Positions 21,801-30,800 of a stretch of DNA of 31,034 bases are shown here, one piece after another; within the stretch, counting starts at the first letter, position 1; each line of letters begins with the position of its first letter. The position numbers were made by a program, and so were the translations under genes. A model generated the notes under the pieces. That model did not search any database and had not been told where the DNA came from. It saw only the letters and a program-made list of their open reading frames with translations. The stretch is from Phallusia fumigata (Eukaryota > Chordata > Ascidiacea > Phlebobranchia > Ascidiidae). Location: assembly GCA_008931825.1 (NCBI GenBank), contig QXVZ01018883.1, positions 1 through 31,034 on the forward strand, read 5' to 3'.

Positions 21801-24800
21801 AATTGATGCAAAAGTGTGGGCAATACTTGGAGGTTGTCCACAATCGACAGGACTACATTCAATGTCATGTGTATCTGGATTCCAACGTCCAAAACTAAAA
21901 CAAAATCACAATGCAGCATTTGTAAACGAGGTACAGTACATTGAGATACAACGGATCCATGGGCGCAACAAGGGGGGTAGGTTTGTCAGCATGCCAGGTC
22001 CCTTTCCATCTGTGTCTATGTGTATAATGCTCCTAATGACACTTGCTCTCATAGAAACCGATGTGTATTCGCTCGGAACTAAACAAAGAATCAACTCTTT
22101 CTATGAAGACACACACATTGATAACACACAACGAACGATAACGTACTGATGCAACGTGCCTTTTAATGCTTAAGCAATAACATCAGATATATTTTAGCCA
22201 CATTTGGAAGTGCGAATTAAATCGCTTGGATAGTTCACAAATTGCAGATTTCATAAAAGGGGAGAATCGGTTACGGTGAAAAAACGTTTCGACGTGCGTC
22301 AGTGGAATTTAAGTATGTTACGGTAGACATAGACCACAACCTGCACTTTTGAATGCGGACGTGCACATTTATATTTGTGTGTTGGAATACTGTGACACTT
22401 TGTTGTACACGTTCATGACTTCACAATAGGATGTGTGGTGACGTACATCTGCCACCTTGCATTGTAATTTGACGCCTACGTGGCGGCCAGGAGTAAAATA
22501 AAGTCGGGCGGCGTTAGCAAAAAGGTTGTGCACTCCTGGCGTAGACAGATGGAAAGGGATACACATGACAATAGGACCAAGCGTGCTTGAAAGGTATATC
22601 TGTTACGTCATTAGTGTTTTTATGTTGTTAGTTTTTTGCCTACCCCCTTTAACTCCCGCTAGTTGGGCCACTGAACAGATCATTAACTTGACAAAAACTA
22701 ACCTGTTACATACAGATTCTTCATAAAGGTAACCCTCCCTGAAGGTACACACATCTAAAAGGTTATCAGTTCCTGTTTTACCAGCTTGCCAGTAACTTTT
22801 CACATCCGTTGCAAGTCTGTCACCTTTAGAACAGAGGCAAACATGTAAGGATGTTACACTTGTCTTGCATAGTGGCATCACAAGTCAAACTAAAAAATGC
22901 TTAATAGTTATTTAACCAAGCAAATTTTGAAATTACTTTTATTCCAAAGCTATGCCTAAATTAGTTGTATCTAATATAAAAACAAAAACAACAATAGCTC
23001 TTGCATCATTAACTTTCAGAAAGGTCTATGTTACTATTGCACCAGCATTTTGCAGTATTGTTAGTTAAGTCTTTAGCTTCAAGTATTCTTTTTGTTCAAT
23101 TTTTTTCTAAAAGTAGATGGCATATGTAAAGAAAAATATAGAAATCCCGGGGATGCAAAACATCTAGTGTGTTAGGCTTTGGGCAATTTTGAGTAATGAT
23201 TTTTAAAACTTAAGTAAAAAGAAGTTGTGGGCTAAAAACATATTTGTAAATTTGTGTTTTCTATTACGTTTTTATGTTTTCCAGATTTTCATTAATCGTT
23301 TGAAGGTTTAGTTAAAGATTTTAGCTCATAGAGGAAAAAGGCTGGGAAATGCTGAAGTAGAATCATAAAAACATTTATTCCACACAGCAAAAGGGATAAT
23401 TTTTTTAACTGCAGAAATATTAAGTATTGCTTCACTACCCTAAGTATTGCCAGAAATACCTGTTACAACAAGATTTACAGCATTCTCAGTTGATTTATAG
23501 GCAACTTCAGCAGCTTTGGTTGTAAGATAACCACCAGACATTGCTGCTCGTAGTGCTAACAATCTTGCATTACTGCCATCTTTCGCTTTAATGCATTCCC
23601 AGTGTTGATAAATATTATCTTTGTCACATGTTTTCATGACTACATTTACTGATTCTTCCTGACAACAAAAGTATTTTTAAAGTGTGAGAACATTAATTTA
23701 AAAGATATAAGAGAGTTATCTTGCACAATGGCCGTGTATAATGAAAAAAAATTGGGAATTTAATACATAGCATCATTTTAGAAAATCATCCAGTACAGTA
23801 GCAACTAATCTGTTCATTCTGCATTCAGATTAATTGCTTTATTTATCATTAAGCTAATTTTAGGAAGTATTTTCAACCTACTTTCTTACATGAAAATTTT
23901 GTATCATTTTTTATCATTTTTAATTTTAAAAAGTCTTTGAGGGAATTTTCCCCTATCACTATATTGTTAGCATTGTATTTTGAGACATAGGTAACATTCT
24001 TAGGTACATAAACTTTTTTAAGCAATGAGTAAGCTAACTAGCTGCTGCCAAAACAAACCATCCTGCTGTAAACTTCACTAAATATTGATGTTTTAAAATT
24101 TCACATTTTGGGGGCCTGTGGATAAACTGAGGTAAAAGTTGTCAGTGCACAACATCAGATACCCATCTATCATGTGAATAAAATTTGAAGAAATTTGTAA
24201 CTCTTTTTCACCCCAGTTCAAATAACTCTTTTTTGACCAAATCATAGGAACAAACACGCTTCAGCAGAAAAAAATAAAAATAAAAAAAATAAAAACAATA
24301 TGTGTCCCTTTCATGGAAGGGGACCCATAACAACTTACTTTAAGTGCAGTTAAAGCAACAGCTGTCAAACAAGTGTCAGTATACTTGTTCTTTAGATGAA
24401 ACGACCAATGCCAAACCCACAAATTCCTGGAAGTAGCATATCCGATACAATTAGGCATCATTATTGCTTTAATTGGTGGTTCTGGCACATCATCAGCTTG
24501 CAGATCGACAAACTCTAGATTTTTCCCTCCATCAACATAAATACAGGAATCCCATTGCGGTGAATAAAGTGTGAACGCTGGTCTGACCCAGTGTGTAGCA
24601 GCACACTCATATCTAACAGTTAAATTGACCTTTACAGAGTTTGCGAGTCGCATGATATTTTAATTACTTACAAGCTGAATGCTTTTATGGCACAACTTTA
24701 AATTCAATTTTAGTAAATTTTTGATAAAATGTTAAGACAAAAATGTGTCCCTGTGCCATCTTTTATCTAACCATTTACTTTAAAAGCACAACTGTAATGA

Positions 24801-27800
24801 TAGTTTAAACCAGAGATCTAAAACTTCAATATTAAAATATTTGAAACAATTACTTGAAATTTCAAAATTTCGAAGGCCACGTGTTTGAGAAAACTGGTTT
24901 AAACTATTGCATACCTTATTATATTGCCAGTTCTTCTATCTGAGCCACGCATTATAGCTCCAGGTACACTGTTGGGCCAAGGACATAAAAGTGGAGTACA
25001 GCGAAGCTTAGATGGAGGCAAGGGGGTCCAGGTGCCATCAATCTCACATTTAAAGTCTGCAGTAAATGTTTCCCTGTCCATCCATTGTCCTAAAAGGATT
25101 AAAAAAAGATTTTATTTCTAACCTTGGTAGCTTAAAAATGCAATCAAATTATGTTCTAGTTACCAGGAAGGCATCGTAAAGTTATTTTTGAGTTTTTTGG
25201 AATCACACTCCTTTTCGGAGCCAGTTGCTTAGCTTTCATTCGAGTTAAATCAGCAACAGATGGAGCTTCACAAGTCACAGGTAAACATTGAGATTGATTG
25301 GGATCTGGATTCCACCTTGACAAGAATTAAAGACTTCTGCAATTGTATTTCATCAACTAAAAGCTAATAAACAATTCCTTAATAAAAGCATAGAATTACA
25401 TAAAAACCTGACAATAATTTAATAGTGAAAAAACATATGAGCAAAATTGCACACTTTCCACTCTCGTTGCACTGAACTTCCATCTCAAACTGATTTTTTT
25501 TAAACCAAAAACCTTTATCACACTCATACTTGGAAACGGCACCATGGGTATAAGATGGTGCCAAGAAGGAAGAATGGGGAATCAGAGGCAAAGCCGGACA
25601 CTCAATCTGGGTGAACAAAATATATACAACAATAAATTACAGTTTTTTTTTGATAATAAGTAAAAGGTCCATACAGATATGCAAATATCATTCTGTAGTT
25701 TAGGTTGCCATGTTTCATCTTCCATACAAGTGACTGTGTGTTTAATTTTGCCAGACTGCAATATAGTTCCTCCTTTGCAGGTGTAAAATGCAGTGGCACC
25801 AAATCGATAGCTGTCACCTTAATAAAATGTAAAAATTGTGTCAAAGTTAAAAAACTGATATTTATGCTACGCATTTTTACTATTAGTAAGTTGAAGAAAA
25901 ATATATGTTGGGTTCACTCCCTACTGGTTTGCTCCTAGATCGTCATGAAACCAATTCTGTTTGTACACTATAAACATTTTTANTGCCAGACTGCAATATA
26001 GTTCCTCCTTTGCAAGTGTAAAATGCAGTGGCACCAAATCGATAGCTGTCACCTTATTAAAATGTAAAAATTGTGTCAAAGTTTAAAAACTGATATTTAT
26101 GCTACGCATTTTTACTATTAGTAAGTTGAAGAAAAATACATATTGGGTTCACTCCCTACTGGTTTGCTTCTAGATTGTCATGAAACCAATTCTGTTTGTA
26201 CACTACAAACATTTTTATGGCAGTTGCATTAAAATACCTAGTAACAGCAAACTCCACTATTTAACCAAAATAAAAAATCTTGCATTTCCTAACCTTTAGC
26301 AGAAACAACAGAAAGATCCATTCCAGATATATTTTCAGGTTTTGTGCAGTTAATGTGGTAGCACCGCAATGCCAACATCTCTGCTTCCCTCTGTTTGCGA
26401 TCACTGATGTAGGCATTTAGTTCATAATCTTTTACTGTCTTGGTTATCTGGGTAAAACCGTCTACTTTTTAAATGATCAAAAGTGAGATATCTTCAAAGT
26501 AGAATAACAAATAAAAATTCCAATTATACTGGTTAGTAGCGACTGATATTATTTCAATTTAATAGCTAATAGCAACTAATAATTTTTTATCTTAAGAGAA
26601 CATATCAAGATGCAGGTCACATTGTGACTAGTGGTTTTGAACCTTCTTGTCTTGCCAGGGCTTTTAGAATATCATTAAATTAGTTCCAAAACATTTTTAG
26701 GAATTTTTTCCGGTTAAATACGATCCTTCATTTTTACAAATTCAGTTTCACATTATGAAAGTAAATGGGCTAATTATGCATAATGCTGATATTTCGGGTA
26801 TAACCAAAACACGGAAAACCAAAAATGCAAAAATTATTTTTCCAAAAATTTCCGGAATTGTTTTGCAAATGTTTAATGTCCAATTTTATATGTGCACTGA
26901 GAAAAGTTTTGTTGAAAACTGTAAGGTCTTAAACCAATACAAATACAGTTTCACATTGGAGTCAACCATTTAATTTTCATTTATTTTCACATGCTTGACA
27001 GAAAAACACATCACCAAGAAGTTCCATCAAGATTGCCCATGTTTGTGCCGTTTGTTGTCATTCATTATTACTAATGATAGAACTTTTACATTACTTAAAA
27101 AAAAATTAAAAGTTTGAGAACAAAAAATATAGATTTCAAAACAATTTATTTAATACTAAAAGAGGTTACCAAAAATTCGTTTTGAACTTATCTGTGTTTA
27201 TTTGTTGTTTACAATATGATCGTAAACAAACTAACCTCCCAGTGTAAAAACTTATTGCAAGTAATAGAAGCTGTCTTGTGTGGAGGAAGAAATCGATAAC
27301 CTGGCTTGCACTTAAGCGTAATGGTTGACCCATAAGCAAACTTTGTGCCAGAAAAATCATTTCCTTCCAGTAAAGAAACTGAATGTGGAGGTTGAAATGG
27401 AGCATTACAAATCCACCTAAAAAATTTTTAACCAAGAAATATCGATTTTCAAACATTTTGTTATTAAGTTATTTTGCATAGTTTACACAGTAATATTTTA
27501 CTACCACACTGTGAAACTGTTATATACTTGGCCTTTGCTTCACAAACACGTCCAGCAAGTCTGGAGGAACAAAACCTTGACTCCATTTTATGATTTCCTG
27601 TTGAGGTGACCAACATGGCCACACACCAGTTAGGTACAGGTTTTAGTGATGGTGAACTTCCGTCAGTTCTTTCACAAACACTATCCCCCAACTCCTCTAT
27701 CTGCATGTAAAAATATATTNATTGTGACTAGTGGTTTTGAACCTTCTTGTCTTGCCAGGGCTTTTAGAATATCATTAAATTAGTTCCAAAACATTTTTAG

Positions 27801-30800
27801 GAATTTTTTCCGGTTAAATACGATCCTTCATTTTTACAAATTCAGTTTCACATTATGAAAGTAAATGGGCTAATTATGCATAATGCTGATATTTAGGGTA
27901 TAACCAAAACACGGAAAACCAAAAATGCAAAAATTATTTTTCCAAAAATTTCCGGAATTGTTTTGCAAATGTTTAATGTCCAATTTTATATGTGCACTGA
28001 GAAAAGTTTTGTTGAAAACTGTAAGGTCTTAAACCAATACAAATACAGTTTCACATTGGAGTCAACCATTTAATTTTCATTTATTTTCACATGCTTGACA
28101 GAAAAACACATCACCAAGAAGTTCCATCAAGATTGCCCATGTTTGTGCCGTTTGTTGTCATTCATTATTACTAATGATAGAACTTTTACATTACTTAAAA
28201 AAAAATTAAAAGTTTGAGAACAAAAAATATAGATTTCAAAACAATTTATTTAATACTAAAAGAGGTTACCAAAAATTCGTTTTGAACTTATCTGTGTTTA
28301 TTTGTTGTTTACAATATGATCGTAAACAAACTAACCTCCCAGTGTAAAAACTTATTGCAAGTAATAGAAGCTGTCTTGTGTGGAGGAAGAAATCGATAAC
28401 CTGGCTTGCACTTAAGCGTAATGGTTGACCCATAAGCAAACTTTGTGCCAGAAAAATCATTTCCTTCCAGTAAAGAAACTGAATGTGGAGGTTGAAATGG
28501 AGCATTACAAATCCACCTAAAAAATTTTTAACCAAGAAATATCGATTTTCAAACATTTTGTTGTTAAGTTATTTTGCATAGTTTACACAGTAATATTTTA
28601 CTACCACACTGTGAAACTGTTATATACTTGGCCTTTGCTTCACAAACACGTCCAGCAAGTCTGGAGGAACAAAACCTTGACTCCATTTTATGATTTCCTG
28701 TTGAGGTGACCAACATGGCCACACACCAGTTAGGTACAGGTTTTAGTGATGGTGAACTTCCGTCAGTTCTTTCACAAACACTATCCCCCAACTCCTCTAT
28801 CTGCATGTAAAAATATATTTGTTTTTCATATAACCCTCAAGTTATTGGTAAAGCCAACATACAGGAAATGTGAAATTATGCAATCTTACTTCACATGTGT
28901 ATGTCCCAGATGCAGTAAACGTTCCAAACTTATCATTTGCAATATGACAATTAGAATCTTGGATAGGAGCTGCACTGATTTGTGTCCCATTATCGGTTTT
29001 CATGTACAAGCATCCACACCAATTTAACTCTAAAAGAAAACTTACAGATTTCAGGATTTGTATGAAACGATGCAAAGAATCTAATCTAATTGTACAAGGT
29101 CAATGATTTAAATAAAACAGTACTGCTGCAAAGGTATTACAATAACCTTTAAATATACTTACAAATACAAAAATACAACAGCTGCACAATAAATAACATA
29201 ATTAAAGTCATTTTAGGTACAAATATTTTTGATTGAAATTAGTTTGTCAACAAAAACCTGTCTTCAAACCAAAACCCACTAAAAAGACTTTACATAAAAT
29301 GACGATCATGTAAGAAAGGTTAAATGCAAATAAATTCCTTAACATACTCTCCTGCTTAATGCCAATAGCAGTCACATTTTCCAAAACTGCCATTGATGCA
29401 CCAGTTCGGTTTTGCAAACATTTATGTGTTTCGAAGTAAGTAAAGCTGTTAAAAGTTGGGGCAACTCCTCTATGTACAATAAAGTAAGAATCTAAATATG
29501 AAAGTAACGCATGTCATAAAAAATGTATGTAGTGTCCCAGTCCAATACCAAACCTGGTGGTTTTAATTCCCAGTGACACAAATACTGCAAGTTTTTATGA
29601 GATGCCCACAGTGACAGTGGACCGGTTAGGTGTTTTCCACCAACAACTATTTCCCCCTGTGCACTCTCTGTGTCAACAACTAAAAAATTTGACGAGGAAT
29701 TGGTCCTATTGAATAATAAATATTTGATAAAGACAAGAAATATTTTTTCCAAAATAAAAACAACCTGTTTTTCTATTTAACATACACCAACCGAGGTGAG
29801 AGAAAAATAAGTATCACAAAATTAAAAGAGGGGTAATATCTGTCCAAATCAAAAACTGTTTTCAAAAAATGAGTAGACAGGCACAATAAAAAGATGTAGT
29901 GTTTTTGGCTGACCCTTACTGGCCCAAAAAGTTACCTGCGCCTCAAAAGATATCCATCATGCGGACCACAAGTAAAACTTTGATCTACATTATATAACTG
30001 ACATGTCCCTAAAGAAACACTGCCATTGATTGTTCCACTGTCTCCAGCACTGTGGTCATAGGTGGTGGCTTGCAGGCAAAGGCCTGCAAAACATAAGCTG
30101 CGTGACCCTTTTTTCAAAGAAGATATTACTTTTTGCTACCTAAATCTACATTATAAAGATGATCATGTGTCAGCCAAGTCCACCACATCCCAGTGTTGTT
30201 TTCAAAAGAACAAGATCTCAACACAACTTTCTTGGTAATTTCATCACCATACATGCACCTGTAAATGTTTTTCCATTTATGATTGACAAAAGTTTAAATA
30301 ACATTGCATACCTGTCGGTATATGCTAATCTGCTTTTTCCTTTCAACAGTGAACCAAGATTTTGAATTTTAAAAGTATGGTACTTTTGTAGTGTTTCAGT
30401 GTACAGATCCTCATCAGTTAACTTCCCATCGTGATTTTGCCAGGCCCTTCTTGCCAGGTCAGATATGCTTGCACCAATATCTTCAATTCCCAACCAGTAT
30501 TCATAATCTGCAATACATTACACAGTCAATAAAAACAAAACTGCCAGAGAACTTTGGAATTAAGCTGACTTTTGTAATATCAATCAAGCTAAATTTCTTC
30601 AGAATAGTTAGTCAAGTTACATATTCAAACCTGGCACACCACTATACATAGAGTTATAAAGTATGGGTTTACTGGAATGTCCCTTGTCTGATGCAATCAA
30701 CCACTTGAATAGCTTGTATGTAATTTCACTATGTGGAAAGGCTAAGTGTCCTCCATGCTTTTCACATGATTCTTCGGCCTCGCTGTAACTGCTGTACGTT

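Larger units (their letters stand above)
16189..22823 (-). other. CCP/sushi modules 6-15
   Basis: Exons 22703-22823, 21716-21894, 21476-21615, 20946-21187, 19594-19780, 19339-19506, 18875-19048, 17755-18178, 17116-17443, 16615-16772 and 16447-16554. Module starts include VDCGQPPSIAH, VTCPRPTILAHS, IVCSDPG, ASCREPGP, LVCDDLPK, VHCPTPPE, VTCPQPG, ITCDHPK and VLCPSPSD. Most have W-x-PD before Cys4. Module 6 looks incomplete at its N-terminus, just after the ricin-like insertion. Exon 17755-18178 is unusually long and holds almost two modules. The start of 22703-22823 was placed at TTCTAAAG because the earlier AG meets a stop. N-glycosylation sequons are frequent. Confidence 0.75.
24915..28516 (-). 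other. CCP/sushi modules 1-5
   Basis: Each module shows the CCP pattern of four Cys with a Gly-Tyr/Phe after Cys2 and a Trp between Cys3 and Cys4. Starts include ICNAPFQPPHS (exon 28336-28516), INCTKPEN (26294-26447), IECPALPLIPHSS (25455-25606), VTCEAPS (25164-25315) and LLCPWPNS (24915-25089). Module 5 continues into 24339-24612 with YECAATHWV. CCPs are extracellular protein-binding modules stabilised by Cys1-Cys3 and Cys2-Cys4 disulfides. The first module is joined to the lectin region by the only intron whose frame does not close. Between modules 1 and 2 the linker is extended by a Lys/Arg/Glu-rich stretch. Confidence 0.72.

Noticed and set aside
21793-22149. 118-residue plus-strand open frame
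   Set aside because: It overlaps the real minus-strand CCP exon 21716-21894 and an intron, with no start context or splice support.
22824-22881. Upstream extension of CCP exon 22703-22823 with two more Cys
   Set aside because: The only good acceptor before it leads to an in-frame TGA. The acceptor TTCTAAAG at 22824 has a better pyrimidine tract and the right phase.
24269-24297. A-rich AAAATAAAA tract as a poly(A) tail of a retroelement
   Set aside because: No adjacent element body or target duplication was seen; it is treated as simple sequence in an intron.
25984-26217. A genuine extra CCP exon
   Set aside because: It is a truncated copy of exon 25675-25817 cut at the N at 25983, so it has no 3' half.
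27166-28556. Two identical 96-residue minus-strand frames (with FLHTRQLLLLAIS) as membrane peptides
   Set aside because: They are the wrong frame of the duplicated CCP exon; the frame with the four CCP cysteines and intact splice phase is the real one.
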